DNA of 64,000 nucleotides, from assembly GCA_949317995.1 (NCBI GenBank), contig OX439036.1:89131920-89195919 (forward strand), given 5' to 3'. Shown one piece after another: positions 48,616 to 61,697 of the stretch; position 1 is the first letter of the stretch, and every line of letters begins with the position of its first letter. The position numbers and the translations under genes were made by a program. The stretch comes from Acholoe squamosa (Eukaryota; Annelida; Polychaeta; Phyllodocida; Polynoidae). The notes under the pieces were generated by a model that ran no database searches, had not been told where the DNA came from, and saw nothing but the letters and a program-made list of their open reading frames with translations.

Positions 48616-49318
48616 CCACCACCACCAATACCACCACCACACTACTCCCAACCCTCACACACATTCCTTATTTGCATATTTTAATCCAGGCATAGGTTTA
48701 CTCCATACTATAGCAATGGGGCAGGATTTTACATGGAGAGCGAGGAAGCACCACAATCAGAGCATATATTTAAGTATAGGTCCATTCCAAAGGCCATAGA
48801 GTTCATATATAATGATCTTTTTTCCTTGGATCATAATAGGAATATGCACGGCATTACAGCATTGCTGTGTTTACTTTCCTGAAAGTATGTTATAGATTAA
48901 TAAATTGCAAAACACACAGCATATGAAGGGCTTTTAGATTCCGTATTAAAATAATATTTGTTCTGAAAATTTTGATCTACTATCATATTAAAAATGTTGT
49001 AAATCAATTCTATACTTCTTAGAACATGATATGAATATGCACGGCATTACAGCTTTGCTGTGTTTACTTTGCCGAAAATATGGGATAAATTTCTAATCCG
49101 GGAAACGCACTGCAATTTAACTGCTTTTAGAATTGATATTAAACTCAGAATTGATCGTCAAATTTAAATATGAAACCCTAATATCTTGATCATAGATGAC
49201 AGATCCTAAATTGAATCCTCTCAATTGCATCCTTAACACGGGCCTCTTGATCATAGATCTTAGATTCTAAATTTTCAATTGAATCCTTAACATAATCTCC
49301 TAACCATGGACCCCTTGT

Positions 49319-49743
49319 CGTTTTCCCTAGAACTAATAATTCTGCCCACCACCTAAGATTACCAATATCGATCCTGTTTTCTTGAAACAAACTTAGCCTT
49401 GGATGTTTTCTAATCAGAATTTATTTCTCTGACATTTGCAGGTACGTATCCAGTCGTTGTACAGTGGTCCCTATTGCTTTACGTGTTCCTTGACTAAGAT
49501 ATAAACCAGTTCTGAAGAAGGTGAGTGTTATCTAAATAACTTTTTGTTTGTTTTCCTGGATGTTTTGCATGATTTAGGAGAACCGCATATGCACAGAACA
49601 AGCTTCTAGATAAGATTATTTGTTAAGATATATCAGGGATCCCACTATAGTCATTTAAGTGTTCCATTGCCTTTGAGGCACTAAAAATCACTCCATCCAT
49701 ATAAACAACTGTCGGCTCAAAATTGTCATTTCAAGCATTAGGT
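49319..49743. other. Intergenic, no gene seen
   Basis: Begins exactly where homology with copy 1 of the composite unit ends. Nothing recognisable. Confidence 0.4.
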
Positions 49744-49895
49744 CCAGGGGCGTAGGAAGCACATTTTTATTGGGGGGGGGGGGCAGGGGTCTCGGTTGGG
49801 GGGGGGGGCTGCTATAATTTTATAGGCTTATTTAGGGGACCTCCTCATTATTGGGGGCCCAGTCCCCCCTGCCCCCCCCCTTTCCCACGCCCCTG
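49744..49895. mobile_element. CAGGGGCGTAGG-ended MITE with 5-bp duplication TAGGT
   Basis: CCAGGGGCGTAGGAAGC at the left and CCCACGCCCCTG at the right. TAGGT precedes (49739-49743) and follows (49896-49900). The interior is in the opposite orientation to 34549-34696. Confidence 0.85.
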
Positions 49896-50808
49896 TAGGT
49901 ATAATGTATATTTACCTCCGTATATGCTTTCCCTCTATATAGCACATTCCCCAATGTTACAGCCATTTGTCTCTGGTAGGAATCCTGATGCATCGTATAC
50001 AGGGACTTATGTCTGTTCAACCATTTAAGTACAGCATGATGTCTCATGTATCAAACCCCTTAGGTCGATCATCATAAAGCATGCAACGTATGTCTCATGT
50101 TAACCCTTTAAAGACAAGCTGATAACTCCCTCTCCATGTTCATTTGTCGTCAAGATGCAACTTACTACCAGTCGATCTTTCAAAAATGCATCAACCCTGT
50201 AGGGTCTTTTGAAGGATGAATGCTGTGGCGAGTCTATTCACCAGGGCTGGATACAGAGACTCGGCAGGGTAACCGTCTTGCATCATGCCGACAAGTTAAC
50301 GTAAAGCATCATGCTTCCATTAAAGGGTTAACCCCTGTATATAGACCTACCACCACTACAACCAGAGAATCAATACACGGTGCTGTTACGTCCTCCCGTG
50401 TGGGCAGTGGCATCGATCATTGGGGATATCTAGGGTACTCAGGCTAAGATCAATTATCAATCATTACCTCTAACGTCTAAAGGAATAATAACAATGCCCT
50501 CAGCCCAGGGTGTTATTATCGCAAATGTTGGACGGATTGAGGCACAAAGCCAAAACTGCCATGGAAGGAAATATCAATAATATGCGCCTTTATGTCTTTT
50601 AAAGATGCATGGAGAAATTAACTTGAAAAATATCTAAATATTTTCAAATATCTCTCTGCGGGTTACATTTCTCGCCATTATTTGAAGTGTTTATCTCCAC
50701 ATGTCTAAATGGAGTTGTGTCTTGATCAAGGCCTCGGTAATTGATACACGTCAGCGCAATTCAATGTCCATGTGGAATACCGAAGATATATTTGTGAATA
50801 CCCCATAT

Positions 50809-50900
<92 letters not shown>

Positions 50901-53731
50901 GCTCCACTTTATATATACTCAAAAAAACATACCGTTAGTGCTGAGTGCTCGTTACGGTCTTTCATAAACCTTTCATCGTGTGTGTGCGAGTCAATAGCGC
51001 TGTCTATATTCTCTATGTTGTTAGATAATAGAATATTCTTCCCCATAAACAGTCCTGCTTGAACTGCTTCATATAAATAGGGAAGGTTCCTGATGACATA
51101 TCAGTCAGGTGGCAATAGGGAATCCCCAACAGAATGGCCATGGGGACGACTAGACCATTTACCCATGGACGCCCCCACGTTCCTGTGCACTACCTGTTTT
51201 TCATGGTGCATTAACCCGTTACAGGCCTTAACGTTCCTTTGGTGTCATGATGCATTAATGCAGTACGAGTCTATTCACCTGCATTCTAAGAGTGCATCAA
51301 GCTGATGAGAGCGGATTAACCCTGTAGGGGCCCAATGATGCATGAATGTAATGCTAGCGAGTTATCCACCAGGGCTAATAACATGGGTCGTACTGGGTGT
51401 AACACATTTTGACTCTGTGCACCTTAAAGGACTGCCAGTGTCATGGTGTACCGGGCAACTGGCTTAGTTAAGTGGAGTTTGCTCCATGCCTACCGGTATG
51501 TAAAAAGCTGAGCCCCTCTGGTCACCTCATCTCCAGCTGCTATACAGTCCATGTCCCATACTATATAATCACATTGGAGTCTAGAGGGGTACACGCTAGA
51601 CTACAAGTAGGGGCAGGGTTACGGTTAACCCTTGAAGAAGTATGAGCGTGTAATGCAAAAAGGTTTGATGTCCATGCAATATGCCGAAAATATGGCATAC
51701 GCGGCGCATCAAAATTTTATACGTCTACTTGTGTGGGTATCAAGTCAAATTCAAAACCTGCGCTCCATTTCATTTCGCAGTTCGCCTAGCTTTGTGTCGT
51801 TATTAGAACTGATCAGGGATGATAGTTACTGGGTATGTGAAACATTTGATAATCGATGATAACACAAACTTTTATATCACTTCTGGTCTCCATATGAATA
51901 CATCAACCAGCCCTGATCAGCTTCACATTAATTAATTGTCTCGTGTTAAGCCCCTTTACAAGGTCAATTAGTCCACTAGCCGTCCTTCGTCCCACAGCTA
52001 GCAAGGTTAACCACAGATTGCGGTGGTGTATACATATTCATCATATACATTATGTAAACTCCTGGTGGAGTGTGGTAATTACCATAGGCAGCTTACCCCA
52101 TTAAGGACGCTAATACCTCAAGGCTTTATGCTCATTTGTCCTGATAATGCCCCAGTATAGCACTGCAGTAAAGCATCAAGCTGTATCAGTCTGATGGGCT
52201 AGGCATGATGCATCTATACAATCTATAATCTCTAGGGGTGGTGCACCATTCTGTTGAGTCTCCTGGCCTTAACTGTCATGAAGGAACACGTCAAGGCCCA
52301 ATCCCAGACAATAATAGGGATCGACATGAGATCACAGAGCATTGAGTATGGGAAATGGAACAGTGGCACTTGGCTACAGGATATCTTGTAAAAATAAAAT
52401 GGCTGCTTTACAGGATAGACATAACGCGCCAGCAGCTCAACCTCAAGGATGAATAGTGAACAAGTGAGACCTACATTTTCTAGACCCAGTACTAGTGAAC
52501 ACCCCATGGGGCTTCTCTGATCTTCATCCCCTTAAAGGTAGCATGATTAATGAAGGCAAAATGTCATTTTGCCTGATATTGCAGCATATATCAGCGGCAA
52601 GTAACTTTACAGTGCTCCATTCTATTTAGAGAGCCCAAGGTTCACGATAAACAATGTCAAAAAAAAAAAATCTGTGGAACTAAATTCCAGGATTTCCTTT
52701 GCCCCCCCCCCCTTTAAGTTACCATACATGTTTTTCTTTTTGACTCGTACTCTTTCCAGAGATATTTGATGCATGAAAAAAAAACCAAAAAACTGGGGGC
52801 CCCAAGCCTGCGAGTGATAATACCGTGAGCTCAAAAACAGGCTCACACGTGATGTGACTTCATCTCCCTGTTCTATTAACTCCTAAAGAGTTGGTATGAT
52901 GATGCGCTATCATAGTGCTGGCGAGCTTCTCAGCGGTGCTTTCATTGCTGCCTAAAGATATAACAAATTTACTTCTGATTTGATATATGTATTGAGGTAA
53001 CACGATGATGCCCTTAAAGGTTTAACAGAGCCAGCCCTGAGCCTAGTTATGAAGACTTACTATACAGCTGACAAGTATGATCCGATTTTCTGATTATTAT
53101 AACACATTAAGGAGCAGTACAAAGGAGTCCATGTATAAGACTAATTTCCTGTGTAGTCTCTGTATACTTTGTATCCATGTGCCCCTGCTTCATCCCGGTG
53201 CTTGATCGTAGTAAGTACACTTTATAATTGAATGTGTTCCTTGAGCTAATGTTCTAGGAGAATTACTTATACTTACGCTAGTGATACAACTAAACCACGC
53301 TGAAATTTGTGTGGTGTTGAAGAATAAAAACCAGTGGGGAGAACAGCGACTATTTATATCACCTTTTTATATTTGGTTACGGGGAAATTTGCTAAGCTTC
53401 AGTTCATTGATATAGGGATAGCTGTAATACAATATGTTGCCCTGATTAAATATTGTGATATTTGAAGAAAGGGTTGGTTACCGAGTCTACACCTTCTACA
53501 GACAATGGGGTATTTGTTCGTATGTGTTCTTGGAAGGTAGATGGTTTGATTAAGAGGATGCATGGGTGCCTTTAGATAAATGAGCATCCCCCTTGTACAG
53601 TTGTACTCACATAACTGATATCTTATCATGTGAGGATATTGAGGGCGTGGATGGTTGGAGGAAGAATAGGTTTCAATTGACAACATCTGCTCTTTGAAGG
53701 CTCACCCTCCTACCTGTCCACCCACCTGCAG
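49896..53731. other. Intergenic with dispersed satellite-like units
   Basis: Worn single units combining TTAACCC, TTTAAAG and GCATGATGCAT occur near 50035-50110, 50200-50340, 51210-51350, 52080-52220 and 52530. A (TA)n run lies at 50813-50897. No gene recognised. Confidence 0.5.
50813..50897. repeat. (TA)n microsatellite
   Basis: About 42 uninterrupted TA units. The YIYIYI open frame across it is an artefact. Confidence 0.97.
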
Positions 53732-54180
53732 TTGTGCGGGCTAGCCGCAGCAGTGACAGCAGCCGAGTCACCCGGCCTCCTGGAGGACCGCCCCCAACTC
53801 CAGCTAATGGCTACTGACATTTATACCCACTCAATGTCTCAGACTTCGGGAGCACTGAGAATGTCATCAACCGCTTCCCGCCCCCATCCAGCTACTGCCA
53901 GCAGCCTCTCATTCTCTTCTTCTGCTCGCCTTGTCAATTTTGCATACATCCCCTGCCACTCATTGGGGCAATATTGCATGAAAACTCACAATAATTGCTA
54001 CATGGCTGGATGCCCACCGCCATGCACATCCCTAACCCCCACCCCCTTAGAAAAAAAATCTACAAGCCACCAAGTAACAACTGGTAACCACCATGCTGGT
54101 TCTTATCAGTGTGTATCTCACCATATACCAGATCAAGCAATGGCCGACCCACTGAGCATCCATACTGTAGCCTAGACACA
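53732..54180 (+). other. Coding-like patch, unrecognised
   Basis: After an acceptor-like CCACCTGCAG, one frame reads VVRASRSSDSSRVTRPPGGP and continues to PPPTPANGY before a TGA; beyond that the same frame reads SDFGSTENVINRFPPPSSY. A second frame is open for 147 residues. This could be an exon of a gene for a disordered Ser/Pro-rich protein, a decayed copy, or chance. Confidence 0.2.
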
Positions 54181-54189
54181 CTACAAGCT

Positions 54190-55190
54190 GCCTACACTGT
54201 CCCCTACTGACCCTGTATAGACACAATAACCAGTAGGCTTAGGTAGTTCTGAATACTTTCTCCAAGCTGCCTACACTGTCCCCTACTGACCCTGTATAGG
54301 CACACCAACCAGTAGACCTGTAGATCTGAACACTCTCTACAAGCAGCCTACACGGTCCCCTTCTGACCCACTTAGTACTATAAACCACACCAACCAGTAG
54401 ATAGTTCTGAATACTCTCTATAAGCTGTCTACACTGTCCCCTACTGACTCACTATAAGCCATGCCTGACCCGGTACACCGACCAGTAGGTTGTTCTGAAT
54501 ACTCTCTACATGCTGCCTATATACACTGTTCCGTACTGACCCGGTATAAGGCACACCGACCAGTAGGTTGTTCTGAATACTCTCTACAAGCTGCCTACAC
54601 TGTTCCGTACTGACCCGGTATAAGGCACACCGACCAGTAGTTCTGAATACTCTCTACATGCTGCCTATATACACTGTTCCGTACTGACCCGGTATAAGGT
54701 ACACAGACCAGTAGGTTGTTCTGAATACTCTCTACAAGATGCCTACACTGTTCCGTACTGACCCGGTATAAGGCACACTGACCAGTAGGTTGTTCTGAAT
54801 ACTCTCTACAAGCTGCCTACACTGTTCCGTACTGACCCGGTATAAGGCACACCGACCAGTAGGTTGTTCTGAATACTCTCTACAAGCTGCCTACACTGTT
54901 CCGTACTGACCCCGTATAAGGCACACCGACCAGTAGTTCTGAATACTCTCTACATGCTGCCTATATGTACACTGTTCCGTACTGACCCGGTATAAGGTAC
55001 ACCGACCAGTAGGTTGTTCTGAATACTCTTTACAAGCTGCCTACACTGTTCTGTACTGACCCGGTATAAGGCACACCGACCAGTTGTTCTGAATACTCTC
55101 TACAAGCTGCCTACACTGTTCCGTACTGACCCGGTATAAGGCACACCGACCAGTAGTTCTGAATACTCTCTACATGCTGCCTACAGTGTC
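54190..55190. repeat. 74-bp minisatellite
   Basis: About 13 units with the landmarks CTGACCCGGTATAAGGCAC and TTCTGAATACTCTCTACAAG. Two variants alternate: GTAGGTTGTTCTG or GTAGTTCTG, and CTGCCTACACTG or CTGCCTATATACACTG. The early units (54190-54480) are more divergent. Confidence 0.95.
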
Positions 55191-55199
55191 TCCCACCGA

Positions 55200-55970
55200 C
55201 CGACAGCCAGCCTCAGCTGCAGTGGTGCTGCATGCGGCCTGCGGCCTGGAAGGGTGGGTGGCAGCAGCTGAGGCATCTCACCACTCCCACCCTGAGTAGT
55301 CCCACACCCAGTAGTGATGGGTGCGGCAGGAGTAGCAGCAGTAGGGGAGGACTTCCAGCCAGGCACCAGGGTGCTCTCCTATACTGTCACACTATCTGGT
55401 CCGGGGTACTGCAGACTTGTTGGCCAACCATCTGTCTCCCACTCATTGCTGCAGTGGCCACGTCTATGGGTAGCCCCATTGGTAGATGGGGGAGGAAGGC
55501 AGTGCACCATATTGTGGATATAACCCTTGGACACCGAGAGACCCTGTCATCCCAGTGAAGGCCCTCTATGGTATCAGCTGCAATTGTCTTGGCACAGTGG
55601 CTTTATATGGCTTCTGTATTTTCCGATGTAGCAGATACACTCCCCTAACCTCCCAGAGTGTAGGCATGGATATCTGCATCCTACCCCACAGTGTTCCCCT
55701 ATAGATCCTAGTACAGTGGCTTCACCCTTTTCAGATGGCTTCCCTAGTGGCTTTCTGCACAGCGGGCCTGCTGCCCGGACCATAGCCCCTATACACCCTG
55801 CTATGCCTAAGCATGGATACCCGCTACCCTGCTGGGCTCCAGGGATGAGGACAATGGATATTCCCTTAATGCAATCTATGTGTTTACATCCTATCCGAGC
55901 AGTGCCAGACCCAGAGCGGTGGGAGGAGATTTGGCTTTACTTGGCACTTGAGTGTTCCCCAGGACGGTAG
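55200..55970 (+). other. Coding-like patches, unrecognised
   Basis: Relatively GC-rich. Frames include SSPTPSSDGCGRSSSSRGGL, EEGSAPYCGYNPWTPRDPVI and, in another frame, PIDPSTVASPFSDGFPSGFL. The need to change frame between patches suggests introns, decay or chance; I found no consistent splice set. Confidence 0.2.
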
Positions 55971-58402
55971 CGTGGGATGTGTCAGTGCTGTTTTGACAGT
56001 GTTTGGAGGGATTACCAATACCTACGGCAGCTAGTGCCCTCCAACACTATCCTAGACTCCTGTGTGTAATTGGTTGATATAACTCTAGGGATATAACCAT
56101 GGAGAAGGTATACGCCTACGCTGACAGCCCCCACAGATGGTAAGGGAGCATCGACAGCAGCAGTGTTGGCTGTTGTAATTAAAATCAGGCTGTAATTAAG
56201 AGTTAATTTGCCTTCTCTGCCTTTGTCTGTTAGTGTCAACATAGTAAATGTCACCACCAGTCTGCTAATGATGATAACACAATGACACAACTGTCAGATT
56301 TGGTTTATACGGGGGACACCAGTTATTACAGCTACTTAGTGCCTACTGCCCCTACTCTGGATCCTGACTCCTGCTCCATTTTTGTTATATTTTACTTGTT
56401 ACTTGATTGACTAGACGTCAATCAAGTATTTACATCTATCTAAACCTTACCATATTTTGCTGATACAGTGTCTCCATGAGCATTGCAAAGCTGTTACCTT
56501 ATAGGACAGGGACCCTGTATAAATCTATTGTGCTGACAAGGCATATTAAAAGGACTACCAGCAGATTATTTACACATGGGAATAGAGTATTGATGTTGTC
56601 ACACCTGCGGGTAATCCTTAACCCTTTAACAGGCCACCTACATATTTAAAAACAGGATCACTTACACACTTTTATTATCTGATTGACTAGACATTAATGT
56701 CTAACATTGCAGCCCTGGTGAGTTATGGCCATAATACATGATAGTCAATCATACTTGTGCCTGTGGCACAGCCTTAGACATTTTTTTTTGTTGAAGGCAC
56801 ACTATAGTCAATGACCCCTAGATGTCTAAGCTTTCATTATTCTGCCCACCTGAGAACGTTCAATGTGTTGTGTTGCATCTCTGTCTAAATATCTCACTCA
56901 CCCTCTATATGTCATGTCTTTAAGTGGTTAAGCTAAAAGGACGCTTCACAGGGGACGTGTAACTGATCTTTTCCTCTGCACCGCACAACATATGGACAAT
57001 TATTAACATTTTCAATTCCATTTTAAGAAATACTATATTAATTAACTCCAATCCATTGCACCCATTGTTAGAAATACGTTTACTGTTGCATATGCCAATA
57101 TAGGGGCCTCCTTCCAAAGGCTAAACATGAGTCTTTTTTCACTGCATGGCTAATTTCCTAATGTACAGGTCTATAGCAGCCCAATATGTTATCCAGACTC
57201 TGCATATCAACGTGCTATAGACATGATGTAATAGCTGCTGTTGTGTGGCATACATTAGATGTGACCTGAATAAGGGCGCACATTCGTAATTAGATTACAT
57301 TTAAAGACATTATGGCTGGCCTAATCACATTATGGTGTTTGATCTCAAAGAACCTTGCAATCAAATTAGTGCAAAGCTGGGTGGACGTACTGTTTGCTTC
57401 GTGACCTATTCCAATGCTGTTGTTCCCAGCGCACGAATGCTTAAGGAACTGAGTCCTTATTAACAATATCATTACCATGCACATCTATTCGAGAGAGCTG
57501 GGTTGCTCGTTGGTGCATTTGATGAAAGCCACACATCTTACTAGATATCACACTTATGTAGCAGGACACATGTACATGTGTTAACCCTTGAAGGGCCGCA
57601 TGGTGTCAGCATACTGAACCAATGTAATACAGACGATTCTATATGCATCATGCGAGTCATTTAGGAGCGTTCCAATTCCATACAGTTGGAACGAAGCGCT
57701 AAAATACACTGTGCACTTATAAGGTTAACCACTGGGTCTAGGGGTCCAGGTTTCTACCTGTAACATCACCACCATAGCTATCATTCAGTAAACCTACATC
57801 GGTTTGAGGTCGTATCTACCAAACCTCAGCTTGGAGGTATCTTCTATATCTCTATGGCCTCACACATCAAAGCCAACTGACCAGCACATTTAATTGCCCA
57901 TAGAACCAAATGGAGCACATAGCCTTGTATATAGCCAACTAGGCGACAAGCAGTCTGGCACGGATGCAGTAGACGATGTATACAGTGGTATAGCACCTGA
58001 ACCTACCATTCGTTTCATCCCTTTAGGCTAGTGAGGTTCAGAGCCTGGAGTGATATGATGGATGTAGTAAAAATCAACTTTGTTTACTGAATATCAAGAA
58101 AGTCAAGAACATTCATTGGGGATAAATTGTACTAGGCAGTACAGAATATACCACAGGCAAAACAGACTATAGTGTGGCAAATCAAATAACAACAAAAAAA
58201 ATGTAGTAAAACTCACAGAGAAAGTAGCACATTGGCCTATTGATTGTACCATTATTTGTCAGTAGGCTATATGGTGAACTTTGAGTCTAATGATGAGTGA
58301 TGAGTCTCTTTGATGTATACATTGTACATTGTATCACCAGAATGTCTGTACTTTTTACAGTTTGGTGTGAATAATAGCAAAGAACCTAGCTAGCTTTTTT
58401 CA
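55971..58402. other. Intergenic, no gene seen
   Basis: Worn TTAACCCTT units occur at 56617 and 57580. No recognisable gene or RNA. Confidence 0.45.
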
Positions 58403-58602
58403 TCACCGCATGTGGCGGGCTTCCCTAGCCCACTTAAAAGGGTCTATATCTCTTCTTTCCTGTCCCCTCAGGATGTGTGTAGTGCACATATGCGCGGGCA
58501 CTGACACATTCCTCTGTGAAATTGTGTAATGTATTTCTCGCCATGAATATGACCTTAGATGTCGAAATGGCGTTAAACATCTATTACTCACTCACTCACT
58601 CT
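58403..58602 (+). mobile_element. SINE with GGCGTTAAAC tail and (CACT)n
   Basis: The body matches the inverted fragment at 24173-24275. The 3' part reads ATGACCTTAGATGTCGAAAT then GGCGTTAAACATCTATTACT and ends in CACTCACTCACTC. SINE tails of this type are familiar to me from mollusc and other marine invertebrate genomes. I do not see a clear A/B-box head in the visible part. Confidence 0.7.
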
Positions 58603-60599
58603 CATCACCGCATGTTACTGTAACTTTGATATAATGGATTAAATATAAGAGCTTGTGCGGAACCATGATAGTATAGAGGGCTGTCTAACGGTGTGAAGTG
58701 GTTCACAGTTGCCTGCAATGGACTGGCATAGGGAGGGAATTAAAATTTTATACGGCGGCGGGAAGCCAATTCAGTAGGCCTGTGCTGGTTCAACAGAGCT
58801 TTGATAGCAGGTCCCTGCTAGTACTATTGCGCTGATTTTGTTATTGCTTCTTTTGCTACTGTTCGAGCTGTTACTGCTGTTGTTATTGTTAGTGCTGTAG
58901 CAGTTACCGGTTCTGCTGGTGCTATTTCTGCCTTTGCTGCTAGCTAACTGTCATTGCTGTCAATGCTTTGTCTATTGTTATTGCTGTGTTTTTTTAATTG
59001 CTATTATTGCTGCTGTTGCTGAAACTATCGTTGCTGCTGTTAGAATTATAGCAGCTACAGCTGTCTCTCTCACTATAACGGGTGGTGTTTTCTTGTGGCT
59101 TTTCTGTATCAGGAAGGTGGGACGGAAGTGGGGACGTGTGTGGGGAGAGCTTAGAGGGCAGGCACAGTGTTATCAGCAAGCCCCCAGCCACACTGAACTG
59201 TCCCCAGAGCGACTCTTCACATCCCTCATCACATGTCGTACGTAAAGGGTTAAAATCCTCCTTTCTACCCTCTTCTCTCACAAAGTACAGTCAATCTACA
59301 TATAGGTTACTTAGTGTAAGTGGACAAAAGAAATTCAAAGCTCATCTGTCTGCTTTTCTCCTCCTTCACTGCCTTCGTAATAGCTGTCTTTTCCTTGCCT
59401 ACTCACTTGCTTGCCTCACACAAGAGGCCTCCTCTCTCCTTCCATCCCTCCATCTTTGCATTGATGTGAAACCTACATGTGAGGCATAACACGCAGGTAT
59501 TGTGAATTCCCAATCTAGGCACCACTTGATGCTGACCTACCAAAACAAGAAAACAAATAACAGAATTCTACTTCCTCACCCCACTCACAGCGTCCCTGTT
59601 GGCAGGAGTCCAGCCTGTGGTTGGTACGTCGCCTGCAGACACGGGCTTTTCCAGTCACTACTGACACTGGTGGTACCAACCAGTGACTACAAGGGGTGGG
59701 TGTGGGGCAGGGTCACCTAACCCTCCAACTGTCACATAATTCTCTGGGGTTTTTGTCCAATTATCGCCATTAGGCATAGATGAGCCTACTCATTGAGAAG
59801 TCTCACCCTGTTTGGTTGATACACTCCCAAGGAGTTGCTATGGTTGCTGGGGTAGACTGCATGGATATAGCCCTGGTCAATAGATCCATCTGCATCAGTG
59901 CATTATGACAACAAATGGTCATAATGCAATAAGCACCATGCTATCTTCGTGCTAATGGTGACTTCATGTTGGCACGTCCTACTGTGGTTTGACAAGTCAT
60001 GATTATGACAGGTCTAATTGACATGTCTGCCCATCAGTGTAACTGTACCCTGTGACATACATAGACAAAAGTCAATGAGAATCTGTGCAGAATGACACTT
60101 TCTGCATAGGTTGGGCTTGGGACATATCTCACAAAGCATTTGTACCTTAATTTGGAAATCAGTTTGGGTATAATAAAGGCCCAGTTCCACTGCCTCCCGA
60201 TGTAAACATCGGTCGGATAATCAAAGGATAACTCAGGCTGATACAGTTGAACCAGCCCTTCAATTGCATGTCTGTATTTATTTACACATCACTTCATGTC
60301 ACTGTGGGTGAAACCTGTCCTTAAATCGGACATTAGAAGTCAGTTCGATCGGCACAGTGGCTTCCCACCTGCTCCTGCCCCACATGGCACATAGCAATAT
60401 TTGTACAGCATGATGTTTGTAGATTCTGTCAATACACCCCCCCCCCCCCCACACACCCCACACTTCACCCTGGGAAGTTGGTCAGACCTGCCTCTATAGA
60501 TACAATCAGCCATGCTATTATAGGTAATCATGAACCCTTTAAGGGTAGCAAGTCTAAAGGGATTTGGTACAACATACACAGAAAATATGTAGCTTAAAA
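58603..60599. other. Intergenic, GCT-rich stretch and one coding-like patch
   Basis: 58840-59070 is rich in GCTGTTATTGCTGCT-like degenerate trinucleotides. The patch at 59122-59232 is listed separately. A C run lies at 60438-60452. Confidence 0.4.
59122..59232 (+). other. Possible orphan exon, unrecognised
   Basis: A pyrimidine-rich tract and TCAG precede a frame reading GRWDGSGDVCGESLEGRHSV then ISKPPATLNCPQSDSSHPSS, followed by a donor-like GTACGTAAAG. It resembles a disordered protein segment. I cannot assign a family, and the flanking exons are not evident. Confidence 0.25.
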
Positions 60600-61293
60600 A
60601 GGTACTCTGTAGTGATCACTTTTTGTCATCTTGAAGATGACGACTGGGGAGAGTACCTGGTGATCTTTAGGGTGATCATATGTGATCACCCTGGATGATC
60701 ACTACAGAGTACCTGTCTGACCATCGTATGTGATCACGCTGGGTGATCACTACAGAGTACCTGTCTGACCAGATCAGAGAGGAGCTTGTGGATGATTATT
60801 TTGTCATTAATTAACATATTTTAATCATAAAAGAATTACATAATTACACCCTTCCCTCCCACAAGCAGGTGTTTATTATGGGCACTTAGAGCTAACCTAT
60901 GCCCTAATATGCAGTATATTAGATGTTTGTATAACAAATGGAAGCTAGCCCCTATGGTTATAACTAAAGTTTCAATGGCAAAAGAGGTGTCTAACGTTAC
61001 ACATGCTTATGCCTTTGATTATTTTGCCCAAATTTCTTTTTTGGTGATGAACTAATATTCCAGAGTGATATCATTCTTCACATCTTTCATCTTATAAAGA
61101 CTCATGATCAAAAGGATTGAAGATAATAATCAATATAACCCACAGGGTGCGTATTGTATATTCTATTGTTGTATACTAGGGCCCCCTGGTGGCAGAAAAA
61201 TATCAAAGTGATGACCCTAGGTGATCACCATGATCACCTTGGGTCATCAACATGGAAAGAGGACATTAAGTCATCAATACAGAGCACCTTCAT
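60600..61293. mobile_element. Inverted-repeat element rich in GTGATCAC palindromes
   Basis: The outer ends AAGGTACTCTGTAGTGATCA and CATCAATACAGAGCACCTT are imperfect inverted repeats. Inside, TGATCACTACAGAGTACC occurs at 60696-60713 and 60744-60761 (48 bp apart), the exact inverse of the left end. GTGATCAC or close variants recur through both terminal parts. Non-coding. Confidence 0.6.
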
Positions 61294-61311
61294 AAAGGCT
61301 TATATTTTCAA

Positions 61312-61697
61312 TGTACACCCGGTCCCCGCACTCCCAAATTCATCCTGACACCATGTGCGTTCTGGAATCCCAAATATACTCCCTTTCCACTGACTTCTGG
61401 GTGAAAAATGACCCTTTTTTATGGCAAAAAAGGCAAATTTCTACGGCCTAAAAAGTACCCCTTTTTTCATGAGTGAAATGCACTCATCTGCATGCCACAA
61501 TTTCCATCTGTGGATGAGATACATGGACAGTTGGAACTATGGACCCCCTTTCCAAGGAGGATGATGCATTAAAACACCCCTTTTTCCAGTTTCCACTGAC
61601 TTACAAAGACTTGTAAAAGGACCCCTTTTTCTGTGTTTTATGTAACACACATGGTGTCATTGGGTATCAGTGAGTGCGGGGACCGGGCACATACATG
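61312..61697. mobile_element. Inverted-repeat element adjoining the previous one
   Basis: CCCGGTCCCCGCACTC and GACACCATGTGCGTT near the left are matched inversely by CACACATGGTGTC and GAGTGCGGGGACCGGG near the right. The interior has two direct TTTCCACTGACTT motifs and CCCCTTTTT runs. No duplication defined. Confidence 0.6.

Larger units (their letters stand above)
45434..49318. repeat. Composite duplicated unit, copy 2
   Basis: Direct repeat of 34820-40032 without the 37-bp array. Inverted arms lie at 45453-45620 and about 48612-48806. The left palindrome has one mismatch (CTTAGGAATG instead of CTTAAGAATG). Confidence 0.9.

Noticed and set aside
50701..50967. 88-residue frame with YIYIYI repeat
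   Set aside because: Translation of a (TA)n microsatellite.
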